From Anaerolineales bacterium (GTDB lineage Bacteria; Chloroflexota; Anaerolineae; Anaerolineales; E44-bin32): a stretch of 45,471 nt of DNA. Where the stretch lies: assembly GCA_004376465.1 (NCBI GenBank), contig SOJU01000109.1, positions 1 through 45,471 of the forward strand, written 5' to 3'. Shown piece by piece: positions 24,053-32,280 of the stretch. Under the pieces are notes generated by a model. That model was not told the DNA's origin and made no database searches. It was given only the letters and a program-made list of their open reading frames with translations. The translations under genes were made by a program, and so were the position numbers. How positions within the stretch are numbered: position 1 is the first letter of the stretch; every line of letters begins with the position of its first letter.

Positions 24053-25168
24053 ATGAATTCTAAAGACAACTATTCCACCTGGGTCGAAGTCGATCTCGGG
24101 GCGATCGAGGAGAACGTCCACTACTTCTTGCAGAGCACGGGCAGGCAATTCATGGCGGTCGTTAAGGCCGAAGCCTACGGACATGGGGCGATACAGATTG
24201 CAAAAACGGCGTGCAAAGCGGGAGCCAGTTGGTTAGGCGTCGCCCGTGCGGGGGAGGCGCTTGAGTTGCGAGCGGCAGGCATCGACGAGCCGATATTTCT
24301 CCTGGGCTGGACACCACCGGCGCGATTGGAAGCATTAATTGAAGCTGATGTCTCGTTGACTTTCTGGAGTGAAGCGCAGCTTGCCGATATTTCGCGAGCT
24401 GCGGAGAAGGTCGGTGGTCGGGCGAACGTCCATCTGAAAATCGACACAGGGATGAGCCGCGTGGGCGTGAAGCCGGAGGAGGCATCATCCCTGGCTCAGG
24501 AGGCAGGGCGTATACCATCCGTGCACCTCGAAGGTGTGTTCACCCATTTTGCGAAGGCGGATGAGTCGGATCCGGCCAGTACGGTTTCGCAGCTGCGGAT
24601 ATTTAGCGAAATCGTATCCAGTTGGGAAGCATCGGGTCTTCGCCCTCCGTTGGTTCACTGTGCGAACTCAGCCGCTGCGCTGCGCAGACCGGAGGCGTGG
24701 TATGACCTCGTACGGGTGGGAATCGCGATGTACGGGCTGCACCCCTCAAGCGCCTGTAAGCTACCGGGAGTCGTGCGGCGGCCAGCGCTCACCTGGAAAT
24801 CCCGTCTCTCACAGGTCAAGGTGCTCCCGCCCGGGCGGGGGATCAGTTATGGGCACATTTACACAACATCGTCTGAGGAGCGGATCGGGACAGTCCCGGT
24901 CGGTTATGCGGACGGTTTCCGACGCGTCGAGGGGAATGAGGTTATTGTGGGGGGAAAGCGGGTTCCGGTCGTCGGTCGGGTGACGATGGATCAGATCATG
25001 GTCCAACTCGACGCGCTCCCGAATGCCCAGACTGGGGATGAGGTAGTGATCATCGGCTCACAAGAGGCGGAACGGATCAGCGCAGAAGATGTGGCTGATC
25101 GCTGGGGGACGATAAACTACGAGGTAACAAGCGGGATTCTGAAACGCGTTCCGCGTGTTTATTCGTAA
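24053..25168 (+). CDS. alr: Alanine racemase
   Basis: 371 residues from the ATG at 24053; the open frame extends 111 nt upstream but the promoter lies inside that part. PLP lysine K38 in VVKAEAYGHG (Glu where Asp or Asn is usual), fold-III-type barrel, and the second catalytic Tyr in GISYGHIY (about 265-272), followed by VPVGYADGF. The C-terminal beta domain has GRVTMDQIMV. It interconverts L- and D-alanine, supplying D-Ala for peptidoglycan. A bidirectional terminator follows. Confidence 0.93.
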   Translation: MNSKDNYSTWVEVDLGAIEENVHYFLQSTGRQFMAVVKAEAYGHGAIQIAKTACKAGASWLGVARAGEALELRAAGIDEPIFLLGWTPPARLEALIEADVSLTFWSEAQLADISRAAEKVGGRANVHLKIDTGMSRVGVKPEEASSLAQEAGRIPSVHLEGVFTHFAKADESDPASTVSQLRIFSEIVSSWEASGLRPPLVHCANSAAALRRPEAWYDLVRVGIAMYGLHPSSACKLPGVVRRPALTWKSRLSQVKVLPPGRGISYGHIYTTSSEERIGTVPVGYADGFRRVEGNEVIVGGKRVPVVGRVTMDQIMVQLDALPNAQTGDEVVIIGSQEAERISAEDVADRWGTINYEVTSGILKRVPRVYS

Positions 25169-25208
25169 ACCGCAGCACATGTGACATGCTGCAACTATGA
25201 GTTTATAC

Positions 25209-25245
25209 AATAAGAGGCCAACTATATGTCGGCCTCTTATTTATT
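25209..25245. terminator. Bidirectional terminator between alr and livF
   Basis: AATAAGAGGCC (25209-25219) and GGCCTCTTATT (25231-25241) form a perfect 11-bp stem around an 11-nt loop. TTATTTATTT follows on the plus strand and TTATTG on the minus strand, as expected between convergent operons. Confidence 0.85.
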
Positions 25246-25267
25246 TCTGATAGTCAACCGCGTCAAA

Positions 25268-25981
25268 TTACCCCCCGAGATAAGCTTTCTTCACCTCTGG
25301 GTCCACCAGCAGATCGCTGGAATTCCCTTCCAATACAATGGATCCGCTTTCCAGCACGTAGCCGCGTTGAGAAAAATTTAGGGCCATACGGGCGTTCTGT
25401 TCAACGAGGAGGATGGTTGTGCCTTCCTTGTTGATGTCCCTCAGCGCATCGAAGACATCCTTCATGAGCAGCGGTGCGAGACCCATGGAGGGCTCGTCGA
25501 GCAGCATCATTCTACGGGCGCTCATCAATGCCCGGCCGACGGCAAGCATCTGCTGTTCCCCGCCGCTTAACGTGCCGGCTTTCTGACTGATACGTTCCTC
25601 AAGGCGGGGAAAGATTGAGAAGACCCGATCGAGGTCCCTTTTGATTTCTGGACCGTCCTTGCGGGCGAAGGTAGCCAGGTGTAGGTTCTCTTTCACGGTC
25701 AGGTTATCGAAGAGCCTGCGACCTTCGGGCGCATGCGATATACCTAACTCGCTTACTACCTTTTCCGGGGGGAAGTCGAGCAGGTTCTTTCCAGCGAAGG
25801 TCATCGAGGTGCCCTCTTCCGCATCCACCAGTCGGGATATGGCCCACAACGTGGTGCTCTTCCCGGCGCCATTGGCGCCGATGATGCAGACGATTTCACC
25901 CTCGTCAACTTCAAAGTTGATACCGTGCAGGGCTTTAATGTTTCCGTACGAGACAGCCAGGTTTTCAGCCGAGAGAAGCAT
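25268..25981 (-). CDS. livF: Branched-chain amino acid ABC transporter ATPase LivF
   Basis: 237 residues. Walker A GANGAGKST (about 35-43), signature SGGEQQ (LSGGEQQMLAVGRAL), Walker B MLLDEPSMGLAP and switch His replaced by the VEQNA form typical of LivF. Energises uptake of leucine, isoleucine, valine or related amino acids together with LivG, through LivH/LivM. It is the last gene of the operon; its ATG overlaps the livG stop by one base (TGATG). Confidence 0.94.
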   Translation of the reverse strand: MLLSAENLAVSYGNIKALHGINFEVDEGEIVCIIGANGAGKSTTLWAISRLVDAEEGTSMTFAGKNLLDFPPEKVVSELGISHAPEGRRLFDNLTVKENLHLATFARKDGPEIKRDLDRVFSIFPRLEERISQKAGTLSGGEQQMLAVGRALMSARRMMLLDEPSMGLAPLLMKDVFDALRDINKEGTTILLVEQNARMALNFSQRGYVLESGSIVLEGNSSDLLVDPEVKKAYLGG

Positions 25982-26751
25982 CAGATCTCCACCTCCTTGC
26001 CCAGGTAGGCGTCGATGACTTTCGGGTTAGATTGGATCTCATCCGGCGTTCCCTCTGCGATGACTTCACCGAAGACAAGCGTCTGAATGATCTGACAAAG
26101 TTCCATAACCACCCTCATCCTGTGTTCAATGAGGAAGATCGCCAGTCCAATTTCTTTGTGGACGCGGCGGATGATGTCCATCATCTGCACCAATTCCTCC
26201 GGATTCATACCCGCGGTCGGCTCGTCCAAGAAGAGAATTTTGGGCTCTGTGGCGAGTGCCCGCGCCATCTCAACCCGGCGCTGGGCGCCGTAGGGCAGAT
26301 TCGTGACGACATGGTCTGCCAGGTGGCGAATCCCCACCAGGTCCAGGAGGTCATAAGCTAATTGCTCGATTTCGTGCTCTTCTTTCCGTCGCTTGGGCGT
26401 ATCGAAGAATGCACCGATGAGCCCGTAGTTGATTTTTGAATAGCGAGCCAATTTCACGTGTTCCAGCACTGTCATATGGCGCCACAAGCGCAGGTTTTGG
26501 AAGGTCCTTCCCAGGCCGCGTGAAGCGATCCGGAATGGCTGCAATCCATTGATTGTCTCGTTCCCGAGCACGATATCACCCTCGGTTGGGTTGTACACTC
26601 CGGTGATGAGATTGAAGATCGTTGTCTTACCCGCGCCGTTGGGGCCGATCAAGCCGCGTATCTGCATTGGCTCTACCTGCAAGTTATAGTCGTGGACGGC
26701 TCGCAGCCCCCCGAAGAAGTGGGTCATTTGTTTGACTTCAAGAAGTGGCAT
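25981..26751 (-). CDS. livG: Branched-chain amino acid ABC transporter ATPase LivG
   Basis: 256 residues. Walker A GPNGAGKTT, the long LivG insert (RTFQNLRLWRHMTVLEHVKLAR), a diverged signature in LPYGAQRRVEMARAL, Walker B ILFLDEPTAGMNP and switch IEHRM. The C-terminal GEVIAEGTPDEIQSNP is typical of LivG. Its start overlaps the livM end by 14 nt. Confidence 0.94.
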   Translation of the reverse strand: MPLLEVKQMTHFFGGLRAVHDYNLQVEPMQIRGLIGPNGAGKTTIFNLITGVYNPTEGDIVLGNETINGLQPFRIASRGLGRTFQNLRLWRHMTVLEHVKLARYSKINYGLIGAFFDTPKRRKEEHEIEQLAYDLLDLVGIRHLADHVVTNLPYGAQRRVEMARALATEPKILFLDEPTAGMNPEELVQMMDIIRRVHKEIGLAIFLIEHRMRVVMELCQIIQTLVFGEVIAEGTPDEIQSNPKVIDAYLGKEVEI

Positions 26752-28069
26752 TGTCGGCCTCCCCTTCTGTCATCGATTTCGGTTTGATGAGAGCGATCGG
26801 ATCGAGTTCGGTGAAGGCGATCAATCCTGTAGGTCGGTAGATCATCACCAGGATGAGCATGACGGGGATGATGATCCACTTCAGGATCTCCAGCGGGCGC
26901 AAAGCCTCGCTGAGTAGATTGAAGCCGACCGCACCGACGACCGATCCGGCAACGGAGTTCAAGCCGCCAAGGTAAACCATCGCCAGGACCTCCGCCAGCT
27001 TGCGAATGCCAAAGGTTCCAGGATTGATATAGCGGATGACATGTGCAAAGAGGCCGCCAGCCACTCCAGCCCAGAACGCGGAGAAAAGGAAGGCGACCAT
27101 CTTTGTCTTCCGGGTGTCAACGGTCATAGCGCTCGCAGCCAGTTCGCCGTCGCGGACGGCATTGAGGGCTTTACCGATCGTGGAGCGGACGAAATTGTTG
27201 ATGATCCAAATGGATAGTATTGTCCAAACAAAGATCGTCGCCAGATTGGCGTAATCGGGTTGATTGCTCAAACCACGCGCACCGCCCACGATCTCAAGAT
27301 TGTTGAAAAGGCTCACCACGATGAACATGAAAGCCAGAGAGATAATCGCCAGGTAATCCCCGCGGGTTCGGAAGGAGGGGATGGCGACGAGAAGTGCGCC
27401 GATGGCGGCGGCTATTCCCCCCAGGACCAACCCAATCGGGAAAAGGTAGGGTCCCAATGCTGGCGGAAGGACTGCTTCCCCAAATTGGTTCTCAGATACA
27501 AAAAGCACGATTGTGAAAATCGATGCGGTGTATGCACCCAGGGCGATAAAGCCCGGATGGGAGCAGGAAAATTCCCCCATATACCCGTTAATGACATTCA
27601 GGCTGAGCGTGATGATGATCGAGATCAATGTGAGTTTTACAACAAGTAGACGATAGTCGCTGATGCTGGTCCAGAGATGCAGGACAGCATAAAGAAGGGC
27701 GACATGCAGGAGTATTGAGAGGCCGGTTGATGTATTGTACAGCTTCGCGGCGATGAAATCCGTGAGTTTGGCCGTAAGGCGGGCTGTGATGGCGATGGGC
27801 AATCCATAGATCAAGAGTAAATAAAGCAGCGTGCTTGGGATCAGAATAGGCGTCTTGAGAACTAGGATCACGCCGAAGAGTGCCGGAATCTTGGACATCC
27901 CCAGCAGCCGTGCGAGCGGCTGCCCGACGAGCATCTCGAGCAGCACCGCGACCAACGCCGCGAGCAACCAGCCTAAGAGTGGGACCTGCTTATAAGGTTC
28001 CCATAACTTGTGCAGAAGGTTTCGGAATCGACTCCTATTCTCTTCTGCATATTTAACGTTGAGTTCCAT
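26738..28069 (-). CDS. livM: Branched-chain amino acid ABC transporter permease LivM
   Basis: 443 residues, about ten transmembrane segments. The N-terminal 150 residues extend beyond the shortest LivM proteins, with early helices and an amphipathic start. Core LivM motifs follow: SLNVINGYMGEFSCSHPGFIALGAYT, RTRGDYLAIISLAF, the EAA-like GKALNAVRDGELAASAM and GGLNSVAGSVVGA. It forms the pore with LivH. The gene lies 46 nt after livH. Confidence 0.92.
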   Translation of the reverse strand: MELNVKYAEENRSRFRNLLHKLWEPYKQVPLLGWLLAALVAVLLEMLVGQPLARLLGMSKIPALFGVILVLKTPILIPSTLLYLLLIYGLPIAITARLTAKLTDFIAAKLYNTSTGLSILLHVALLYAVLHLWTSISDYRLLVVKLTLISIIITLSLNVINGYMGEFSCSHPGFIALGAYTASIFTIVLFVSENQFGEAVLPPALGPYLFPIGLVLGGIAAAIGALLVAIPSFRTRGDYLAIISLAFMFIVVSLFNNLEIVGGARGLSNQPDYANLATIFVWTILSIWIINNFVRSTIGKALNAVRDGELAASAMTVDTRKTKMVAFLFSAFWAGVAGGLFAHVIRYINPGTFGIRKLAEVLAMVYLGGLNSVAGSVVGAVGFNLLSEALRPLEILKWIIIPVMLILVMIYRPTGLIAFTELDPIALIKPKSMTEGEADNATS

Positions 28070-28115
28070 ATGCGTTCCCTCAAATTCTCGTTGGATCGTG
28101 TTATTGAAGGGGCAA

Positions 28116-29057
28116 TCACAGTCGCAATTGGGCGCTGTAAGGTTCGCCGAAAAAGCCGTGAGGCCGGAATGTCAGAATGATCAGGATGATCGAAAACGCG
28201 ATCAAGTCCCGCATTGTTGAGGGGAAGATCGCCGCTACGAAGATTTCGATAAACCCGAGCATGAAGCCCGCCAGGCTGGCGCCCAAGATCGAGCCCCTGC
28301 CGCCGAGGATCGCGGCTACGAAGGCCTTCCAACCAAATAGGATGCCCATGTAAGGGTCTAGCACTGGATAGGCGACGCCGAACAAGATGCCGGCAGCCGC
28401 GGCGAGAGCCGAACCCAGGGCGAAGGTTAGCAGCGCGATCTTGTTGATCGAGATTCCCATGAGCGGCACGACGACGAAGTCGAAGGCCATTGCACGCATC
28501 GCCATTCCCCACTTTGTGCGGCGCACGAATTGGTGCAGCGCCAGCGTGAGAAAAATGGAGACAAATACGATTACCATCTTCTTATTGGTCACAAGCACGC
28601 CCCCTATGTCGTAAGAGACGCTTTCTATGAGCGCCGGGAAACTCAAACGTGTTGGACCAAGTATGGCCAGGTTGCCGGTCTCGAGGATGATGCCGATCAT
28701 AAGGCCGGTGATCGCTGCGGATGCTCGCGGCGCGTTGCGTAAGGGTCGGTAGCCAATTCGCTCTATTAGCATCCCTACGAACGAGGTTAAGAGCATGGTG
28801 ATGAAAAGTGTGAGAACCAGAACCAGGCCGAGCATGACATTGTCAGCTAGCGGGAGGATGCCAGTTTTAGCAAGGGCCAGGAGACCGGCGGAGACGAAGA
28901 AGCCGATATACGATCCGACCATGAAGACATCGCCGTGGGCGAAGTTGAATAGCATCAGGACGCCGTAAACCATGGAATAACCCAGGGCGATCAAGGCGTA
29001 GAAGCTGCCCAACTGCAGGGCGTTAACGATTTGTTGAAAGAAACTCTGCAACTGCAT
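28116..29057 (-). CDS. livH: Branched-chain amino acid ABC transporter permease LivH
   Basis: 313 residues, about eight transmembrane segments. LivH signatures: LGSFYALIALGYSMVYGVLMLFNFAHGDVFMVGSY (start), RPLRNAPRASAAITGLMIG, and GWKAFVAAILGGRGSILGASLAGFMLG near the end. GAGGAG lies 9 nt before the ATG. It is separated from livK by 132 nt that hold a strong hairpin, a common way to lower permease expression relative to the binding protein. Confidence 0.93.
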   Translation of the reverse strand: MQLQSFFQQIVNALQLGSFYALIALGYSMVYGVLMLFNFAHGDVFMVGSYIGFFVSAGLLALAKTGILPLADNVMLGLVLVLTLFITMLLTSFVGMLIERIGYRPLRNAPRASAAITGLMIGIILETGNLAILGPTRLSFPALIESVSYDIGGVLVTNKKMVIVFVSIFLTLALHQFVRRTKWGMAMRAMAFDFVVVPLMGISINKIALLTFALGSALAAAAGILFGVAYPVLDPYMGILFGWKAFVAAILGGRGSILGASLAGFMLGFIEIFVAAIFPSTMRDLIAFSIILIILTFRPHGFFGEPYSAQLRL

Positions 29058-29087
29058 CGAATACGCTCCTCACTCTATTGAAGAGGC

Positions 29088-29113
29088 GGGTCAGGGCTTC
29101 TTGGCCCTGACCC
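29088..29113 (-). terminator. livK-livH intergenic hairpin (likely mRNA processing or attenuation)
   Basis: GGGTCAGGGC (29088-29097), loop of 6, GCCCTGACCC (29104-29113): a perfect 10-bp GC-rich stem. There is no T-run after it in the direction of the operon, so it more probably stabilises livK mRNA or weakens read-through than ends transcription. A second pairing, TAACGCAC (29124-29131) with GTGCGTTA (29166-29173), encloses the rest of the spacer. Confidence 0.55.
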
Positions 29114-29189
29114 ACCCATAACGTAACGCACTTCAATGAGTTGATCTCAAGCCTGCCATCGATGGGTGCGTTATTCCAAGTTTAAGGTT

Positions 29190-30350
29190 CTAGGGGCAGG
29201 CTTGATCATAGAACTTAAACGTACCTTCATCACTGATCTGGACGATCACCGCGCACTTGATCGGGTCACCTTGTTCGGTGAAGGTCATCTCACCGGTGAT
29301 CCCGGCGAAGTTCTTGATCTGGGCCAGTGCATCGCGCACGCAAGCGCGGTCAACCGCCAGGTCGCCGGTGATTTCGCCGCAATCCTCCATCGCCTTCTGG
29401 ATGATGAGGAAGGTGTCCCAGGTCAGGGCACCGACGTCATCGGGGATGTAGCCATGCTTGGCGTTGTAGGCGTCGATGAAGTCTTTGGTGGCGCCAGTTG
29501 CGCCGTCGGCTGCGTAGTGGGTGCTGAAGAACAATCCGTAGCAATCCTCGCCACAGAGGTTTACAAGCTCAGCCGAACCCCAGCTGTCGCTGCCCACGAT
29601 GGGTGCGTTGAAACCGAGCTCATGAGCCTGCTGGACGATCAACGCCACCTCGTTGTAATACTGCGGTGAGAAGATGAATTCAGCGCCGGTATTCTTAATC
29701 TTGGTGATCTGAGCGCTGAAGTCCGTGTCGGCGGTGGTGAAGCTCTCGAATGCGACGACGGAGTCTGCGCCGTGGATGTCCTCCCAACCGCTCAGGAAGT
29801 TATCCGCCAGACCCTTAGGGTAGTCACTGGCAACGTCGTAGAGCACGGCCGCCTTGGTGAAGCCGTATTCCTCGGTGACGAAGTTGGCGATAACAGGTCC
29901 CTGGAATGGATCAAGGAATGGTGTGCGGAAGACCCAGGGTCGATCGAGTGTGGTGGCGGGGTTGGTTGACCACGGGCTGACCATCGGGGTTTTATTGTCG
30001 TTAGCGACGCCGCCTGCTGGGACAGCCTGTTTGGAGGATTGAGGTCCAACGATCACGAGCACCTCATCTTGGGTAGTCAGCTTCTGGTTGACCGCCGCGG
30101 CTGATTCGCCCTTGGCCTCGTTGTCCTCGATGACGAGCTCGATCGCGTATGTCTTTCCGCCGATCTCGAGCTCTCCGCCGATGGCCTCAAGCCACATCTC
30201 GGCTGCGAACTTGGTCCCTTCGCCGACCTTTGGAATGTCCCCTGTGATGGGAGCATTCACGCCGATCTTAATCGTATCCGGCCCAGCGGGGGCGCAGGCG
30301 CCGACGATGATGGCCATAAAAAACGCGATTGCGATAACTTTTTTCAACAT
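29190..30350 (-). CDS. livK: Branched-chain amino acid-binding lipoprotein LivK/LivJ-like
   Basis: 386 residues. Signal peptide with lipobox VGAC (Cys about 19), then a type-I periplasmic-binding fold of the Leu/Ile/Val family: IKIGVNAPITGDIPKVGEG at the start, NQKLTTQDEVLVIVGPQSS, and the second lobe with AAVLYDVASDYPKGLADNF. It lies outside the membrane and passes its ligand to LivHMGF. It is first in the operon, with AGAAGGGAAG just before the ATG and a 320-nt structured leader upstream. Ligand preference among branched-chain and other amino acids cannot be judged. Confidence 0.92.
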   Translation of the reverse strand: MLKKVIAIAFFMAIIVGACAPAGPDTIKIGVNAPITGDIPKVGEGTKFAAEMWLEAIGGELEIGGKTYAIELVIEDNEAKGESAAAVNQKLTTQDEVLVIVGPQSSKQAVPAGGVANDNKTPMVSPWSTNPATTLDRPWVFRTPFLDPFQGPVIANFVTEEYGFTKAAVLYDVASDYPKGLADNFLSGWEDIHGADSVVAFESFTTADTDFSAQITKIKNTGAEFIFSPQYYNEVALIVQQAHELGFNAPIVGSDSWGSAELVNLCGEDCYGLFFSTHYAADGATGATKDFIDAYNAKHGYIPDDVGALTWDTFLIIQKAMEDCGEITGDLAVDRACVRDALAQIKNFAGITGEMTFTEQGDPIKCAVIVQISDEGTFKFYDQACP

Positions 30351-30465
30351 CTTCCCTTCTCTCCTCTCAATCGGTTGGTAATGCTTAACTCAGACAACTG
30401 CCTTTAGATCCTTTTTCGCCGTCTCACCTCCTTGGCCGAATTTTATTTCGATGATTGAACAGAAG

Positions 30466-30493
30466 CAAAAACGGGTTCTAATAACTGAACCCG
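30466..30493 (-). terminator. Leader terminator upstream of livK
   Basis: On the minus strand CGGGTTC, loop AGTTATTA, GAACCCG, then TTTTT (30471-30466). It lies about 120 nt before livK, and no minus-strand gene stands upstream, so it should act in the liv leader itself or end a small RNA. Confidence 0.7.
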
Positions 30494-30515
30494 CTTCGAT
30501 ACGTTATTGAAATGG

Positions 30516-30619
30516 CGGCAGGGAAAAAGTTGTTCTCTGGAATATTCCCTCCGATGGGCTAAACAGGTGAGAACAACAACTTTGCGTCATGTGGGTGATG
30601 ATAGCCATCACGCCTGCCG
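30516..30619 (-). ncRNA. Structured leader RNA of the liv operon (three-way junction)
   Basis: On the minus strand a closing stem CGGCAGG/CCTGCCG (30619-30613 with 30522-30516) encloses hairpin GTGATG-GCTAT-CATCAC (30611-30595) and a long stem AAAGTTG(TTG)TTCTC/GAGAACAACTTT (30583-30569 with 30537-30526). Part of the latter is followed by TTTTT, so it could also terminate. A terminator stands 22 nt further on. The arrangement is riboswitch-like but I recognise no known aptamer. GACGCAAAG inside it recalls c-di-GMP-I RNAs, but the rest of that motif is missing. Confidence 0.5.
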
Positions 30620-30679
30620 ATGAATGCATTGAGTTCCTTATGCCCTTTCTGTACATCCGGATTTGGAATCTAAAAGTAA

Positions 30680-30708
30680 AGAGTATGACATGAAAGCTTT
30701 TATTGCAA
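30680..30708 (-). promoter_or_regulatory. Likely promoter of the liv leader
   Basis: On the minus strand TTGCAA (30708-30703), a 17-bp spacer and TACTCT (30685-30680). It gives a leader of about 320 nt before livK. I see nothing definite between this and the plus-strand promoter at 31037. Confidence 0.4.
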
Positions 30709-31036
30709 GTGATGTTTATCTAACATCTTACCATGTGCCGGTGCTAGGCAGGGAATTTTGACCTGAATTATGAAAAAGTGCAAATCGATTCATGGCGGAA
30801 GGGACGGAGTGCCGTTGGGGTGGGTTGATGTTAATGGGGGTTGAGAGTCTCCCTGGCTTAAAAGGAACACCATCAAACTCGGGGAAATCGCTTTGCATTC
30901 CCATCTTTTTTCATCCGTGAAGTCACCCGGGGGGGATTTGGGAGAGGGCCGCCATCAAGAGGCTCAATAGGACTGAGCCCGGATGCAGGATGAGTTCTCC
31001 CATCCGATCCTTTCAACTAAAAGCCAGTCCAGAATC

Positions 31037-31066
31037 TTGACATAGCCTACGGTGTCATGCTAAAGT
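31037..31066 (+). promoter_or_regulatory. Promoter before the small ORF at 31126
   Basis: Perfect TTGACA (31037-31042), an 18-bp spacer and TAAAGT (31061-31066). Just after the predicted start is an inverted repeat, GTAGTA-TCACGG-TACTAC (31075-31092), that may be an operator or 5' hairpin. Confidence 0.55.
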
Positions 31067-31125
31067 GTATCCACGTAGTATCACGGTACTACTCCCGGTT
31101 CTGACGTTCCCAGGAGGGGGAAAGC

Positions 31126-31284
31126 ATGAAGCTCATCCGGTGTCTACCAGTTGCGGCGATGTTCGCCGCGCTTTTTGTTTTCGCGAACCTCCATGCGCTA
31201 GGGATAGTCGGTTCGTCACTAAACCTGGTTTCTCTGATAACGGTCGCTGGATTGTGTCCAACGACCCTGTTATTGGCCTTGTGA
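31126..31284 (+). CDS. Small hydrophobic protein, possibly a broken secreted-protein gene
   Basis: 52 codons starting at the ATG at 31126, 8 nt after a strong AGGAGG (31112-31117) and behind a good promoter. The peptide begins MKLIRCLPVAAMFAALFVFA, a convincing signal or membrane helix, and ends with a second hydrophobic stretch (LITVAGLCPTTLLLAL). Another frame stays open from 31065 to 31475 and contains GFSDNGRWIVS, which looks like real protein, so a frameshift after the signal peptide is an alternative explanation. I recognise no family. The 300 bp after 31285 hold no other gene I can support. Confidence 0.4.
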   Translation: MKLIRCLPVAAMFAALFVFANLHALGIVGSSLNLVSLITVAGLCPTTLLLAL

Positions 31285-31593
31285 CGATCCCTGAGGGGGA
31301 GTTCTCACGCCAGTGTGATCTTCAGGGTCGGAGCGGCGTGGCGGTTCGGACAGAGGTGTCGGCACAGTCCGGCACAGCCGACGTCACGCCGCTCTTTGCT
31401 TTAGTAGTATTCATCCTTCCGGAAAGCGGTGCATCTCTGTCAACACTCGCAGGCAGTGATCAGCGCAGCAAATGAAGTGAGAATCCACAACACCTACAAA
31501 TTGGCCTTTGCCGTCCCTCAGAATAATCTATCTTAACTCCTAATAAACGTCATTGAAGGTGCTCATCCCGAGCATAGCTACCCATCCTTCACC

Positions 31594-31623
31594 TTGACTT
31601 CCCTCCCATGCCTCTCGTAGAAT
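31594..31623 (+). promoter_or_regulatory. Promoter of the gcv operon
   Basis: TTGACT (31594-31599), an 18-bp spacer and TAGAAT (31618-31623). The predicted start near 31630 is about 10 nt before the riboswitch. Confidence 0.7.
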
Positions 31624-31642
31624 GAGGCTACGAATATGCACA

Positions 31643-31821
31643 GGTCGGGGAGAGACCCTAAACCACTAGGGCACCGAAGGGGCAAACCGCAGCTAAGCGT
31701 GCAGGCATGCGGTGAAACTCTCAGGTAAAAGGACCCGATCTGGCCGAACCTCTGGAGAGTCTCCGGACACCGAAGGGGCAACTCCCCACAAGGGAAGAAT
31801 CTCTCAGGTTAATGACAGAGG
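31643..31821 (+). ncRNA. Tandem glycine riboswitch
   Basis: Two glycine aptamers in series. Aptamer 1 (31643-31740) is closed by GGTCGGG/CCCGATC and contains GCACCGAAGGGGCAAA and GAAACTCTCAGGTAAAAGGAC. Aptamer 2 (31749-31821) is closed by CCTCTG/CAGAGG and contains ACACCGAAGGGGCAA and GAATCTCTCAGGT. These are the conserved cores of the gcvT-type riboswitch. It precedes gcvH and should switch on glycine cleavage when glycine is plentiful. Confidence 0.96.
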
Positions 31822-31849
31822 GCGCACACCCCAGTCGGTGTGTGCTCTG
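31816..31849 (+). promoter_or_regulatory. Expression-platform hairpin of the glycine riboswitch
   Basis: CAGAG (31816-31820) and CGCACACC (31823-31830) pair with GGTGTGTG (31837-31844) and CTCTG (31845-31849). The first arm is also the 3' strand of aptamer 2's closing stem, so the two structures exclude each other. No T-run follows; the gcvH Shine-Dalgarno (AAGGAGG, 31876-31882) lies 27 nt downstream. Confidence 0.55.
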
Positions 31850-31887
31850 CGCGCAGTACCCAAACGCCATTTTTCAAGGAGGTCAGC

Positions 31888-32280
31888 ATGGAATACCCCA
31901 AGGATTTGAAGTACACCGAGAGCGACGAATGGGTCCGAGTTGAAGGGAAGATCAGCACGACCGGAATTTCCGACTACGCTCAGGATCAGTTGTCGGATAT
32001 CGTCTACGTCGAGACCAACCCACCCGTAGGTGAATCTTTGCAGAAGGGTGAAACCCACTCGGCGGTAGAATCGGTGAAAGCTGCTGCTGATGTCAATATG
32101 CCTATCAGCGGCGTCATCACGGAGATCAACGAGAACCTTGCCGACACACCGGAACTGGTGAACACGGATCCATACGGTGAGGCCTGGATGGTGAAATTCG
32201 AGATCAGCGACCCCTCGGAGCTGGACGGCTTGATGGATGCGGCAGCCTACGAGAAGTTCAACAAGGAGCGAGAGCACTAA
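31888..32280 (+). CDS. gcvH: Glycine cleavage system H protein
   Basis: 130 residues from the ATG at 31888, 5 nt after AAGGAGG; the open frame upstream is in the riboswitch leader. The lipoyl domain has its attachment lysine at K64 in ESVKAAADV, with the usual EWVRVEG and GISDYAQDQLSDIVYVE before it. It shuttles the aminomethyl group between the P, T and L proteins. It is first in the operon; gcvPA starts at its stop (TAATG). Confidence 0.96.
   Translation: MEYPKDLKYTESDEWVRVEGKISTTGISDYAQDQLSDIVYVETNPPVGESLQKGETHSAVESVKAAADVNMPISGVITEINENLADTPELVNTDPYGEAWMVKFEISDPSELDGLMDAAAYEKFNKEREH

Noticed and set aside
30516-30619. c-di-GMP-I riboswitch in the liv leader
   Set aside because: Only GACGCAAAG matches; the remaining conserved loop and tetraloop-receptor sequences are missing.
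30482-30657. Leader peptide ORF in the liv leader (about 50 codons)
   Set aside because: It has no run of Leu, Ile or Val codons at a suitable place, overlaps the structured region throughout and its ribosome site is weak.
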